Shown here: one piece after another, positions 1-9,065 of the stretch
Numbering within the stretch: the first letter of the stretch is position 1
Layout: each line of letters opens with the position of its first letter
Assembly (NCBI GenBank): GCA_020853775.1
Contig: JADYYH010000033.1
Span: 1 to 34,421, forward strand
DNA: 34,421 nt
DNA from: Nitrospira sp.
Lineage (GTDB): Bacteria > Nitrospirota > Nitrospiria > Nitrospirales > Nitrospiraceae
Reading direction: 5' to 3'
Notes under the pieces: generated by a model
What the model saw: the letters and a program-made list of their open reading frames with translations, nothing else
Database searches by the model: none
What the model was told of the DNA's origin: nothing
Position numbers and translations under genes: made by a program

Positions 1-69
1 CCGACTCGCCTTGACCCGCCCGCACAAGAACCTGTTGAGGCGCCCCGTCTATTGTGGGAGAATCGTGCC

Positions 70-786
70 ATGGCTTCTCCTGCAACCACCCATAAAAAAA
101 TTCTGATTGTCGAAGATGAGAAAGATATTCTGCAGCTCGTCAAACTCTATCTCGGAAAAGAGGGGTTTCGAACGGTTTCGGCCATGACCGGCACAGAGGG
201 GTTGCGTCAGGTCAAAGCTGAGCACCCTGACCTGATCATTCTCGACCTCATGCTGCCTGAACTGGACGGACTTGAGGTCTGCAAGCGGATCCGCCTGAAT
301 CAAGAGACCGCGTTGCTCCCGATTCTCATGCTGACGGCCAAGGCGGAAGAGTCCGACACGGTCATCGGGCTTGAGCTGGGAGCCGACGATTACGTGACCA
401 AACCCTTTAGCCCCAAAGCTCTGGTGGCGCGGGTCAAGGCGTTGCTCCGCCGGCTGGATCGCAACGCAAACAGCCCTCAAACTCAATACCATTACGGCCC
501 GTTGACCGTCGATCTTTCACGGCATGAAGTCAGGCTGCAGGGGGAAGAGGTCGCGCTCACGGCAAAAGAGTTCGGCCTGCTGGAGCACTTGCTGCGGAAT
601 GTCGGGCGGGTGCTCACGCGCGACGTGCTGCTCAGTGCCGTCTGGGGCTATGACTATTACGGAACCACGCGCACCGTCGACGTCCACGTGCGCCGGCTGA
701 AACAAAAACTCCCGCTCCTGGATGACGCCATCGTGTCGATCAAATCGCTCGGATATAAATTGCGCGAGTCCGACATTCCGGCATGA
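70..786 (+). CDS. PhoB/OmpR-family response regulator
   Basis: DNA-binding response regulator, 238 residues, which should receive phosphate from the kinase encoded immediately downstream. The receiver domain (about 8-125) shows the acidic pocket (E15, D16), phosphoacceptor D59 in LILDLMLPELDG context, T89 and K111 (YVTKPF). A winged-helix output domain (about 140-235) carries the OmpR signature around VDVHVRRLKQKL. I chose ATG 70 because GGGAG lies 9 bases upstream; a TTG at 52 is also in frame. The stop overlaps the kinase start by 4 bases (ATGA), so the two are translationally coupled. With a PiT/PhoU-like pair just downstream, a phosphate-responsive PhoB role is likely but inferred, because OmpR paralogues are hard to tell apart. 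Confidence 0.93.
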   Translation: MASPATTHKKILIVEDEKDILQLVKLYLGKEGFRTVSAMTGTEGLRQVKAEHPDLIILDLMLPELDGLEVCKRIRLNQETALLPILMLTAKAEESDTVIGLELGADDYVTKPFSPKALVARVKALLRRLDRNANSPQTQYHYGPLTVDLSRHEVRLQGEEVALTAKEFGLLEHLLRNVGRVLTRDVLLSAVWGYDYYGTTRTVDVHVRRLKQKLPLLDDAIVSIKSLGYKLRESDIPA

Positions 787-2642
787 ACCTCGGCATCCGG
801 TGGAAAGTCGCCCTGGGCACGCTCGCCGCCGTCCTCGTCGGCCTCGTGGTCGCGGGCTGGCTCGTAATCCGCTCGGTGGAACAGACCGAACTCAGCCGCA
901 TGGCGGAGATGCTGGAGACGCGCAGCAGCCTAGCTGCTATGGCGCTCCGGCCGCTGTTTGACCAGACCGGCCAAACCGTTCCAGGCCCCTTGCTCCACGC
1001 CACCATCCGCGAACTCAGCCAGCAGGCGCGCCTTCGTATTACCGTCATTAAGCAAGACGGCACCGTGCTTTCGGACAGCGCGGTCCCCGCCGAAGGACTC
1101 ACTCACGTCGACAATCATCTTGCGCGGCCGGAAGTGGCCCAAGCCCTGTCGTCTGGCCGCGGCATGGACATTCGGGCCAGCCAGACTACCGGAGAACGAA
1201 CCTATTATGTCGCGCGGCTTCTCACCGACCCGCCACGCGTGCAACCGGGCGTCCCCATCATCCGCCTCGGCCTGCCCTTGACCTCCATCGATGAGCGGGT
1301 ACGGCACATTCAGCAGGATTTGCTAACGGCATTCGGCGCCGCTTTTCTCCTGGCCATGGTACTCAGCCTCTGGGTGTCACGCAATCTCACGAAGCCACTG
1401 TCAGAGATGGCCGCGGCCGCTCGGCAACTCGCTGCGGGAACGCCCGGAATCCGCCTCGTCGTCTCCTCATCGGACGAGGTCGGCTTGCTGGCGCGCACGC
1501 TCAACCAGATGACCGACCAGCTGGAGACGAAAATCAAGGAAGTCTCCGACGACCGCGCGCAACTCCTGGCCATGCTCATCGCGATGGTCGAGGGCGTCAT
1601 GGTACTGGACTATCGAGGCACGGTCGTGCAGGTGAATCCGGCGTTGGAGCGGATGTTCGCATTGGAACTGACGGAGTCGCGGGGCCGTCATTATGCCGAA
1701 CTCATCCGGCATGAGGGGCTGACCGCGCTGGTCTCCGCCGTATTGCAGACACGGTCCGGCCAGGGCGGCGAAATTACGCTCTCCCCCAGCGGCAGCTGCC
1801 TGCGAGTGGAAGCCTCAATTGCCGGCGGCAACCGTGAGCAGGAGGCCTGTGCCGTATTTGTCTTCCATGACATTACTGAACTGCGTCGATTGGAGAAAAT
1901 CCGCAAAGATTTCGTCGCCAACGTGTCACACGAGCTCCGTACCCCGCTGACGTCCATCAAGGGATATGTCGAAGCGCTGCTGGACGGGGGTAAGGACGAC
2001 CCTTCGACAGCAACAGCGTTTCTGGAAATCATCATGCGGCAGAGCAATCGCTTAAACCTCATCCTCGACGATCTGCTGCAGTTGTCGCAAATCGAGTCCG
2101 GCCAGGTGCTGTTTCGCCGCGAGCCGGTGGAGTTGCGGGCGTTGCTGGAGCGGACGGTAGCGGTCATCAAACCCTTAGCGGACAAGAAGCACCACACGAT
2201 CGAACTGTCGCTGCCGGACGAGTATGTCGTGGTGGAAGGGGATGAAGAGCGCCTGGTTCAAGTGTTTATCAATCTGCTGGAAAACGCGGTAAAGTACACG
2301 CCGGATCAGGGCCGGATCTCCATGACCATCCGGCATACGACGCAAAGCCGGGCGGCGTCACCACGCCCGATGATTGAGGTCGTCGTGGCCGACTCGGGAA
2401 TCGGCATTCCCGAAGCGGATCGGCCGAGGGTCTTCGAACGATTCTACAGAGTCGACAAGGCCCGCTCGCGCGAACTCGGCGGAACGGGTTTGGGACTCGC
2501 CATCGTCAAACATATCGTCGAGGCCCATAACGGGCACGTCTGGGTGGAAGGCAATGCGCCCAGGGGGAGCCGGTTTGTGGTGCACCTGCCCGTCGCGCAG
2601 GAGCCTTCTACGACAATTTCGATAGGAGCAAGTAACACATAG
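783..2642 (+). CDS. PhoR-like sensor histidine kinase (HAMP-PAS-HisKA-HATPase)
   Basis: Membrane sensor kinase of 619 residues. It has TM1 (about 9-29), a periplasmic sensor region of roughly 150 residues, TM2 (about 181-200), a HAMP linker, a PAS domain (about 265-370) and then the HisKA domain with phosphoacceptor H383 in VSHELRTPLTSIKGY. The HATPase_c domain follows, with N-box NLLENAVKYTP, G1 DSGIGIP and G2 GGTGLGLAIVKH. The start overlaps the regulator stop. The PAS domain plus two TMs matches PhoR/ResE/WalK-type kinases. The 3' end overlaps the convergent pit gene by 35 bases. The signal sensed cannot be read from sequence. Confidence 0.93.
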   Translation: MNLGIRWKVALGTLAAVLVGLVVAGWLVIRSVEQTELSRMAEMLETRSSLAAMALRPLFDQTGQTVPGPLLHATIRELSQQARLRITVIKQDGTVLSDSAVPAEGLTHVDNHLARPEVAQALSSGRGMDIRASQTTGERTYYVARLLTDPPRVQPGVPIIRLGLPLTSIDERVRHIQQDLLTAFGAAFLLAMVLSLWVSRNLTKPLSEMAAAARQLAAGTPGIRLVVSSSDEVGLLARTLNQMTDQLETKIKEVSDDRAQLLAMLIAMVEGVMVLDYRGTVVQVNPALERMFALELTESRGRHYAELIRHEGLTALVSAVLQTRSGQGGEITLSPSGSCLRVEASIAGGNREQEACAVFVFHDITELRRLEKIRKDFVANVSHELRTPLTSIKGYVEALLDGGKDDPSTATAFLEIIMRQSNRLNLILDDLLQLSQIESGQVLFRREPVELRALLERTVAVIKPLADKKHHTIELSLPDEYVVVEGDEERLVQVFINLLENAVKYTPDQGRISMTIRHTTQSRAASPRPMIEVVVADSGIGIPEADRPRVFERFYRVDKARSRELGGTGLGLAIVKHIVEAHNGHVWVEGNAPRGSRFVVHLPVAQEPSTTISIGASNT

Positions 2643-3600
2643 TCGAGAGGAGCGCCGCTCCCGGCAAGGTGAAGAGCCAGGCCGACAGGATACGACGGGT
2701 TACGCCCCACCGCACCGCCGATAGCCGCTTGACGGCTCCAACCCCCATCACGGTCGAGGTGATGGTATGCGTGGTACTGACGGGAAGTCCGATATGGGCC
2801 GTGGCCATCAAGACGATCGCGGCGCCGGTCTCGGCCGCAAATCCATGGACCGGCTCGAGCTTCACGATCCGCATGCCCAGAGTGCGCACGATGCGCCATC
2901 CCCCCACCGCCGTGCCGAGCCCCATCGCCAGGGCACAGGACCAGATCACCCAGGTCGGCACTTCCGCGGTAGGCAGTACGCCGGCTGAGACGAGCGCCAG
3001 CGTGATGATGCCCATGGCTTTTTGCGCATCGTTCGCCCCGTGACTGAACGCCATAAAACTCGCGGAGACGAGTTGCAGCCGGGAAAACAATCTCAAGGCC
3101 AGGGCCCGTGGCACCCGAAAGAAGAGCCAGCTCAACACGATCATCAGTACCAATCCGATCGCAAATCCGAAAAATGGCGACAGGATCATCGCCTCAAGCA
3201 CCGACCGCAGGCCTGAGAATTTCACGGCTGCCATCCCGCCATGGGTGAGCGCGGCCCCCACTAACCCGCCGATGAGCGCATGGGAGGAGCTGGTCGGCAG
3301 ACCCAACAGGAGGGTCATGAAATTCCACACGATGGCGCCGGCCAGCGCGGAGGCCACCACAGTCTGGGTCACCGACTGAGGATCGACGATCCCCGTGCCG
3401 ACCATCTTGGCCACCGCAGTGGACATGAACGCGCCGGCCACATTGAGGGCGCCGGCAACAAGGACCGCCGTAGAGGGACTGACCACGCGGGTGGACACCA
3501 CCGTCGCGATAGCATTGGCGCTGTCATGCCATCCGTTGGAAAAGTCAAACAGCAACGCCAGAATCACGACGACTAACAACAATCCGCTCAGTTCAGCCAT
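2608..3600 (-). CDS. pit: PiT-family inorganic phosphate permease
   Basis: Low-affinity phosphate transporter, 330 residues, almost entirely hydrophobic with about ten membrane segments. Both PiT repeats are visible: FSNGWHDSANAIATV (20-34) and FSHGANDAQKAMG (185-197). The length fits the shorter bacterial PiT type. It lies 63 bases downstream of a DUF47 gene, a pairing seen in many bacteria where the DUF47 protein acts with the permease. Its 3' end overlaps the convergent kinase gene. Transport of phosphate (as a metal-phosphate complex in characterised homologues) comes from family knowledge. A sulfate permease of the same superfamily is a less likely alternative. Confidence 0.93.
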   Translation of the reverse strand: MAELSGLLLVVVILALLFDFSNGWHDSANAIATVVSTRVVSPSTAVLVAGALNVAGAFMSTAVAKMVGTGIVDPQSVTQTVVASALAGAIVWNFMTLLLGLPTSSSHALIGGLVGAALTHGGMAAVKFSGLRSVLEAMILSPFFGFAIGLVLMIVLSWLFFRVPRALALRLFSRLQLVSASFMAFSHGANDAQKAMGIITLALVSAGVLPTAEVPTWVIWSCALAMGLGTAVGGWRIVRTLGMRIVKLEPVHGFAAETGAAIVLMATAHIGLPVSTTHTITSTVMGVGAVKRLSAVRWGVTRRILSAWLFTLPGAALLSTMCYLLLSKLS

Positions 3601-3663
3601 GAATGCCGAGTCCTACCCCTCGAGTATTGGTCAGGATGAGTATCGAAGAATGTGCGGGATTGC

Positions 3664-4281
3664 TCACGTGTGCTTCAAGGCGATGCGCTCGAGAATGTTC
3701 GCCACATCCTCGCACCGATCGGTTCCCGCCTCGAAGTTTTCGTAGATCTCTTTCCATTTGATGACGGCAATCGGGTCCGTCTCCTTCTCGAACAAGGACG
3801 AGATGGCATCGCGGGAGATGCGATCGGCCTCGTTTTCCAGGCTATTCACCCGCACGCTGCATTCCGTGACCGCCTGATGGGACTTGCCGAGTAAGTCCAC
3901 CGTGGCGCCGACTTCGACCGCCGCCTGATACAGGACGTTTGCCAATCTGATCGCGGCGTCCGTCGGAGCGACCACCTTATACAGCACGAAGCGATCGGCG
4001 ATCGCCTCCACCACATCCAGGATGTCGTCCAGGGCGCTCGCCAAATCGTGGATGTCTTCCCGATCAATGGGCGTAATGAAGGTCTGATTCAGTTTCCGGG
4101 CGATGTCATGGGTGATGCCGTCCCCGACATGTTCGACATCCTTAATACGTTTTGCTTTCTCGACCGGATTCCGAAAGTCTTCCGTCATGTCCTTCAAGAG
4201 ACGGCTGCCTTCGATCATGTTATGCGCCGCGTTCTTGAACAAATCGAAAAACGCTTCTTCCCGGGGTATGAGACCGAACAT
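3664..4281 (-). CDS. DUF47 / PhoU-like phosphate transport accessory protein
   Basis: Soluble all-helical protein of 205 residues that begins MFGLIPREEAFFDLF, a typical DUF47 start. It has charged helices through the middle (EKAKRIKDVEHVGDGITHDI and SLENEADRISRDAI). Family members are PhoU-like and commonly sit next to a PiT permease, where they are thought to regulate it. AGAAAGGA lies upstream of the ATG. The gene sits 24 bases downstream of fabH and 63 bases upstream of pit on the same strand, so co-transcription is likely. No membrane segment or signal peptide is visible. Confidence 0.9.
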   Translation of the reverse strand: MFGLIPREEAFFDLFKNAAHNMIEGSRLLKDMTEDFRNPVEKAKRIKDVEHVGDGITHDIARKLNQTFITPIDREDIHDLASALDDILDVVEAIADRFVLYKVVAPTDAAIRLANVLYQAAVEVGATVDLLGKSHQAVTECSVRVNSLENEADRISRDAISSLFEKETDPIAVIKWKEIYENFEAGTDRCEDVANILERIALKHT

Positions 4282-4305
4282 AACGTCCTTTCTAGCCGCG
4301 AGGGG

Positions 4306-5298
4306 TTACCAGCGCACCAACCCGGTGGCCCAGGTTAAGCCCCCGCCGAATGCTGCTAATACCACGACATCTCCTGCCGCGAGCCGTTGTTCCCGAACCG
4401 CACAATCTAACGCGATGGGAAGGGACGCGGACGACGTATTGCCGTAGCGTTCAATGACCGAATAGATCACCTCTCGTGGCAGCCCGAGGCGGCGACGAAG
4501 TTGCTCCAAAATCCTGGCGTTGGCTTGGTGGGCAATGACCCTGTTCACATCGCCCGACGAGAGCCCGAATTCCTTCAACAGGTCGACAATCGCCTGCTCC
4601 AAATGACGGATTGCGGTGCGAAACACGGCACTCCCCCGCATCCGCAAGAGATGTTCTTTTCCACGAACGGTTTCCTCCCCGCTTGGCTTCCGCGATCCTC
4701 CGGCAGGAATGGTGATGAGGCCATGCCCCGCCCCCTCTGCATACAGACGCACGCCAAGGATACCGGCAGCCTCCGGCTCAACCGCCTCTTCCTGCACTAT
4801 TACTACGGCACCCGCCCCATCGCCGAATAAGACGGCGGTTTCTCTGTCCGCTGGATCCAGCGAGCGGGACTTCACTTCAGCGGCCACGACCAAGCAGGAT
4901 CTGAGATGACCACTCCGGATCATGGCATCAGCCATCGACAATCCGTAGAGAAATCCTGAGCAAGAAGCCGACAGGTCAAACGCCATGACCGAGTCCGCCC
5001 CCAGGGCGCGCTGCAGGTGACAGGCGGTGGAAGGAAAGGCGCTATCCGGTGAGGTGGTCGAAACGAGAATCGCGTCCAGCGATCGCGGCGGTATTCCAGC
5101 CGCCTCGCAGGCCCGCTGCGCTGCCTCGGCAGCCAGATCCGATGAGGCGTGCCCCGGCTCGGCCCAATGTCTCGTGCGAATACCGGTCAGGGCCACGATT
5201 TGGTCCGAATTCAGCCCGAGCGGCTTCCCCACCTCCTCATTAAGGACCACTCGAGGAGGCACAAAGGAACCGGTCCCGACAATCCGACTGCGCTTCAC
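4306..5298 (-). CDS. fabH: 3-oxoacyl-[ACP] synthase III (KAS III)
   Basis: Condensing enzyme that starts fatty-acid synthesis by joining acetyl-CoA to malonyl-ACP. The thiolase-fold catalytic triad is complete: C113 (SASCSGFLYG), H257 (IAHQANARI) and N287 (YGNTSSAS). I chose the GTG at 5298 because TAGGA sits upstream at the right spacing, the protein then starts VKRSRIVGTG as KAS III enzymes do, and the length (330 residues) fits. The in-frame ATG at 5409 would add 37 unconserved residues. First of a probable leftward unit with the DUF47 and pit genes. A FabH paralogue for a special acyl product cannot be excluded. Confidence 0.92.
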   Translation of the reverse strand: MKRSRIVGTGSFVPPRVVLNEEVGKPLGLNSDQIVALTGIRTRHWAEPGHASSDLAAEAAQRACEAAGIPPRSLDAILVSTTSPDSAFPSTACHLQRALGADSVMAFDLSASCSGFLYGLSMADAMIRSGHLRSCLVVAAEVKSRSLDPADRETAVLFGDGAGAVVIVQEEAVEPEAAGILGVRLYAEGAGHGLITIPAGGSRKPSGEETVRGKEHLLRMRGSAVFRTAIRHLEQAIVDLLKEFGLSSGDVNRVIAHQANARILEQLRRRLGLPREVIYSVIERYGNTSSASLPIALDCAVREQRLAAGDVVVLAAFGGGLTWATGLVRW

Positions 5299-5417
5299 GG
5301 AATTCCTACTGGAGCATTCTGGGAGTTGGTTTTGTACAACAGATCGCACCGCATTCAGAGGTGCGGCGCGATTATAGGACCCGGCTTCAGGAGGGTCAAC
5401 TCCGGACATTGATTTCG

Positions 5418-5446
5418 TTGCTTTTCATTTCACGATCTGCTAGAAA
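5418..5446 (+). promoter_or_regulatory. weak candidate sigma70-type promoter for bamD
   Basis: TTGCTT (5418-5423) and TAGAAA (5441-5446) are separated by 17 bases, about 55 bases before the bamD ATG, in the AT-rich space between divergent fabH and bamD. Each hexamer matches only part of the consensus, so this is a suggestion from position and spacing. Confidence 0.25.
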
Positions 5447-5501
5447 AATTGTGTAGTTACGTTTGTTCTCCGATCACCGTTTACTGCGCGAAGGAGTCGG
5501 G

Positions 5502-6404
5502 ATGCAGCGGCATTCGAAGGATTGGTGTGTGCGCATAGCCCTGATGGTTGGCTTGCTGTGTTTTTCGGCCGGATGTTCGAGCAAACCCAAAACCACGGCT
5601 CAAGGTAAACCCGTGAGCGGGACGGACGAGCAAATCTTCCTCGGCGACACGATTGAAAAGAACTACGACCCCAACGTGATCATGAAGCGCGGCGAGGCCT
5701 TTTTCGACAAGGAAGAGTTCGCCGAGGCCATCGTTGAATACCAGCATTTTCTGGAACTGCATCGCAGTCACCAGCTGGCCGTCTACGCCCAATTCCGTTT
5801 AGCCGAGAGCCATCTCCGGATGGGCAAATCGATTGACCGCGATCCGGATCCGATACAGAAAGCCATTGCCACATTTGAAAAATTGCGGAAGGAATTCCCC
5901 AACAGCAAATATGAGGCCCAAGCGCTCCAGCGACTGGCCGACTGCCATGATTGGCTCGCCCAGACACACCTGTTTGTGGGGCAGTTTTACTATCGCCGCT
6001 CGTCATACCTGGCAGCCGCCCACCGATTCGATTTGGTTATGAAGGATTATCCAGATAAGAAAGTGGCGCCGGAGGCCTTGTACTACCTGGCCCTGACCTA
6101 TCAAGAGCTTGGGGCTAACGACTGGGCCATGGAAAAGCTGCAGCTTTTGACAGAAAAATATCCGAACAGCGATCAGGCGGGAAGCGGCCGTCGACTACTG
6201 GCCAAACTCGAGAAACAATCACCGCCGGCGGCCATCGTGGCCACCAAAGACGCGCCGGCTCCGCAGACCCAACCGTCCAATACGCTGCTCGCGGCCTCTG
6301 TCCCCTCGACCTTTGCTGCGCCGGCCGTTCCCGACCTCAAACGCGCACCGAGTGCTGCCTTGTCTCAGCGATTCGTTTCCTGTCGGCTCGGAGCCTGGTG
6401 CTGA
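5502..6404 (+). CDS. bamD: BamD-like outer-membrane assembly lipoprotein
   Basis: Lipoprotein of 300 residues with TPR-type helical repeats, expected to be anchored at the inner face of the outer membrane in the beta-barrel assembly (BAM) complex. A signal peptide with lipobox SAGC places the lipidated cysteine at residue 25. Repeats such as GEAFFDKEEFAEAIVEYQHFL and LYYLALTYQELGANDWAMEKL, and the pattern of tandem hairpins, match BamD/YfiO. ATG 5502 is preferred over an in-frame TTG at 5463 because AAGGAG lies just upstream. The tail after about residue 245 is Pro/Ala-rich, looks disordered, and ends with an unusual Cys-containing stretch (SCRLGAWC). A generic tetratricopeptide lipoprotein is the alternative. 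Confidence 0.85.
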   Translation: MQRHSKDWCVRIALMVGLLCFSAGCSSKPKTTAQGKPVSGTDEQIFLGDTIEKNYDPNVIMKRGEAFFDKEEFAEAIVEYQHFLELHRSHQLAVYAQFRLAESHLRMGKSIDRDPDPIQKAIATFEKLRKEFPNSKYEAQALQRLADCHDWLAQTHLFVGQFYYRRSSYLAAAHRFDLVMKDYPDKKVAPEALYYLALTYQELGANDWAMEKLQLLTEKYPNSDQAGSGRRLLAKLEKQSPPAAIVATKDAPAPQTQPSNTLLAASVPSTFAAPAVPDLKRAPSAALSQRFVSCRLGAWC

Positions 6405-6429
6405 CGCACCAACTCTCCGGCTCACCCCC

Positions 6430-7635
6430 CTATCGCAGATGTAAGGCTTCAAGGAGAAGGTCGTTGACCGAAGCCTTCAGGCGTTGCTTGGTCTGGGGGA
6501 GAAATTGCTGAGCCGTCGTGCGGCCCTGCAGCACTTCGAAATAATCCTGAACGACATCTTGATACCGGCGCAAGAGCTTGAATGCCAGGCGAGGGACAGC
6601 ATAGATGACCTGGGCCATTCTGGCCGTCACACGGAAATCCGGCAGGATCTCCCGCTCCAGGGCAGCCTCGTATGCAGCCAGCGACGAGCGCTGGTCGGCT
6701 TGATGCGCGAGTATTGCCTGGGCTGCCAGTTGCCCTGAGCGAACAGCGTAGTAGATTCCCTCGCCGAACAATGGGTCCACCAGATGGGCAGCATCACCGA
6801 CAAGCATCGTGCGGCCCGCGACGAACCGGGAATCCACGCCCCGCCCCTGCGCCTTAGATTCTTCGTACACAGGAATCGGATGCCCTGCCGGCCGCGGCAC
6901 CGTCCCGCCAATGATGCCTCGCTCATCCGTCACAAAGCGATCAAAGGTAGCGCGCAGGCTTCTCGATTTACGGCGAAACTCTCCGACGCCCACAGAAAGG
7001 CATTTTTTCTTCGGGAAAATCCATCCGTATCCCTGACGCGCCGCGCCCACATCGACGAGAATCGCTGTTGCGGCTGAACCATGAACACCCTCCGCGATCG
7101 GAACCTCGCTTTCGAGTGCGGGAGCCCGGTACTGAGATCGCTGGGGAAAGAACTGCCGCGCCACTAGACTATTCGCTCCATCTGCTCCGATGACGATCTG
7201 GGCCCGATAACGTCCCTGTGCCGTAACCACTTCCACACCTTGCTGATCCTGCATGAGTTCTACGACACCCTCGCCGGTTCGGATATGAGCTCCGGCGTGA
7301 CGCGCTGCCTGCACGAGATAATGGTCGAAACGGTCACGCATAACCATGTAGGCGATCGGCTGGGCTGACTCGATGAGCAACGGATCCTGCCCTCGATAGA
7401 CAAACTGCACGCCATTCACCGACTGCTCGACCACGGATCGAAAACCAGGTTCCAACACGTGATCGATACGTGCCGACAAGCCGCCGCCACAGACTTTGTA
7501 CCGGGGATGCGTCTCCTTATCCACACCGAGCACTGCCAGGCCGCCGCGGCTCAGAGCCGCCGCAGCAGTCGCTCCAGCCGGGCCCATCCCAACTATGATC
7601 ACATCGTACGTTGCGAGTCCGTATCCATCAACCAT
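6430..7635 (-). CDS. geranylgeranyl reductase family FAD-dependent oxidoreductase
   Basis: Flavoprotein of 401 residues. The FAD dinucleotide fold is at the N-terminus (DVIIVGMGPAGATAAAAL, glycines 16, 18 and 21), followed by the family's CGGGLS motif after HPRYKV and a second FAD-binding stretch around RTMLVGDAAHLVDPLFGEGI. Family members saturate isoprenoid chains of quinones, chlorophyll or lipids. Here a menaquinone or other prenyl side chain is a plausible substrate, but this is inference. It ends 25 bases from convergent bamD. The C-terminal 90 residues are helical and charged as in the family. Confidence 0.85.
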   Translation of the reverse strand: MVDGYGLATYDVIIVGMGPAGATAAAALSRGGLAVLGVDKETHPRYKVCGGGLSARIDHVLEPGFRSVVEQSVNGVQFVYRGQDPLLIESAQPIAYMVMRDRFDHYLVQAARHAGAHIRTGEGVVELMQDQQGVEVVTAQGRYRAQIVIGADGANSLVARQFFPQRSQYRAPALESEVPIAEGVHGSAATAILVDVGAARQGYGWIFPKKKCLSVGVGEFRRKSRSLRATFDRFVTDERGIIGGTVPRPAGHPIPVYEESKAQGRGVDSRFVAGRTMLVGDAAHLVDPLFGEGIYYAVRSGQLAAQAILAHQADQRSSLAAYEAALEREILPDFRVTARMAQVIYAVPRLAFKLLRRYQDVVQDYFEVLQGRTTAQQFLPQTKQRLKASVNDLLLEALHLR

Positions 7636-7665
7636 GGCGATACACCGATTGTGGGAGAGCTTTGC

Positions 7666-7684
7666 TCAGGCAAGTCCTGCCTGA
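7666..7684. repeat. 7-bp inverted repeat in the ccdA to flavoprotein gap
   Basis: TCAGGCA and TGCCTGA flank a 5-base loop in the 114-base gap between the ccdA stop and the flavoprotein start. It lacks a T-run on either strand, so it is not a clear terminator. It may be a leader hairpin of the flavoprotein gene or chance. Confidence 0.35.
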
Positions 7685-7749
7685 CCAACGTGAGAAGTTG
7701 TGGGTGGGAGGGGTCAGGAAGAGCCGCGCAGGGAGGGACTCATGGGTAA

Positions 7750-8496
7750 TTACTGCCCGAGGTACCAGCCAATCCCGTATCGCTCGAGAAAGCTTGTAAT
7801 CATGGTCAACGAATTCCCATAGATCATCACGCCCACCACAATGAGCAATACCCCGCTCACCGTGGAGACCCCCCAAAGATAGGCGCGCACTTCCTTGAAG
7901 TAACTTAAGAATCGATCGACCCCAAGCGCCGTGAGGAACAACGGCAGGGCTAATCCCAGGGAATAGAACGTGAGTAACACGACCCCGCTGAACATCGACT
8001 CCGTCGTGCTTGCATAGAGGAGGATCGTCCCGAGCACAGGCCCGACGCAGGGCGTCCATCCAGCCGCAAATGCAATCCCGATCAAGAACGAGCCGAGAAA
8101 TCCGGCCGGCCGATTCCGGAATTGGTACCGGTGCTCCATTTTCAGGAAATTCAGATTCAGGATACCCAGCAGATAAAGCCCGAACACAATCACGACAATG
8201 CCCCCGAACCGTCGCAAGTGTTCTTGATAGGTAATCAATGCCTGGCCCAATAGGCTCGCCGAAGCACCGAACGCTACGAATACCGTCGAGAAGCCCGCGA
8301 TGAACAGCAGGGAGTTCAGAATGATCGCCTTGCGAAAGCGGCTTCGCTCTGAAACGTCGGTGAGCTGCTCGATCGAAAGGCCCGTGATGTAAGAGATGTA
8401 GGACGGTACCAGCGGCAGGACGCAGGGAGAGACAAACGACAGGAGGCCGGCCGAAAATGCGGCTAGCAATGAAATCGATTGCACTGAGTCGGTCAT
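7750..8496 (-). CDS. ccdA: CcdA-type thiol:disulfide interchange membrane protein
   Basis: Membrane electron carrier of 248 residues with about six TM segments. It has the two conserved cysteines of CcdA/DsbD-beta proteins: C25 in FVSPCVLPLVPSY and C150 in AGWTPCVGPVLGT. It passes electrons from cytoplasmic thioredoxin to periplasmic thioredoxin-like proteins. ATG 8496 is chosen over the in-frame ATG at 8562, because the latter would run 65 bases into the upstream tlpA gene and add 22 non-family residues. The start lies one base after the tlpA stop, so the genes are tightly coupled. Partner proteins are the two TlpA paralogues encoded just upstream. Confidence 0.93.
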   Translation of the reverse strand: MTDSVQSISLLAAFSAGLLSFVSPCVLPLVPSYISYITGLSIEQLTDVSERSRFRKAIILNSLLFIAGFSTVFVAFGASASLLGQALITYQEHLRRFGGIVVIVFGLYLLGILNLNFLKMEHRYQFRNRPAGFLGSFLIGIAFAAGWTPCVGPVLGTILLYASTTESMFSGVVLLTFYSLGLALPLFLTALGVDRFLSYFKEVRAYLWGVSTVSGVLLIVVGVMIYGNSLTMITSFLERYGIGWYLGQ

Positions 8497-8497
8497 A

Positions 8498-9061
8498 CTA
8501 GGACCCTTGCAACAACGCTTCGACCAACCGTTTCCCTGCCGGCGCGCTCCAGTCGCGAGCACCGGGAATCCGATTGCGAATGATGCCCTTGCGATCGATC
8601 AAAAATGTCATCGGCAGCTGGCGAGCGCCATACTGGAGCCCGATTCTGAAATCGGCGTCGTGTAGCACGGGGAATGTGAAGCCGACTTCCTGCTGAAAGG
8701 GGCGGGTGACGACCGTGCCTTGAGCATCGGTTGACACCGCCAGAATCTCGAAATCCTTCCGGCTAAACGATCGGTAGAGCCGTTCCATCGCCGGCATCTC
8801 AATTTTACAGGGGCCGCACCACGTGGCCCAAAAATTTAGCAGCACGACCTTCCCGCGAAACTGGTCCAAGGTCACATTGAACCCTTCGGAGTCCTTGAGC
8901 AAAAAGTTCGGCGCCTCTTCATCAACCTGCGGTGCACGGTTCGCCACGGGCACCGGGGCCGGGCCCAAAAGAGGCGAGGCCCAGGGAGCCTCGGCAACAA
9001 TAACGCCGACTATCACTAATCCTCCGCCAATGATGGAGAGCACCGACCACCGGTTCATCAT
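8498..9061 (-). CDS. TlpA/ResA-like membrane-anchored thioredoxin (paralogue 1)
   Basis: Periplasmic thiol reductase of 187 residues with an N-terminal membrane anchor (about 6-24). The redox pair is C82/C85 in FWATWCGPCKIEMPAM, followed by a thioredoxin fold with the cis-Pro region LPMTFLIDRKG. Its likely job is to keep apocytochrome haem-binding cysteines reduced, taking electrons from CcdA. Start: ATG 9061 or the adjacent ATG 9058 (AGG lies 6 bases before the latter); both are compatible with a short overlap with, or gap after, the upstream paralogue's stop at 9066. It is followed by ccdA after one base. Confidence 0.92.
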   Translation of the reverse strand: MMNRWSVLSIIGGGLVIVGVIVAEAPWASPLLGPAPVPVANRAPQVDEEAPNFLLKDSEGFNVTLDQFRGKVVLLNFWATWCGPCKIEMPAMERLYRSFSRKDFEILAVSTDAQGTVVTRPFQQEVGFTFPVLHDADFRIGLQYGARQLPMTFLIDRKGIIRNRIPGARDWSAPAGKRLVEALLQGS

Positions 9062-9065
9062 ATGC

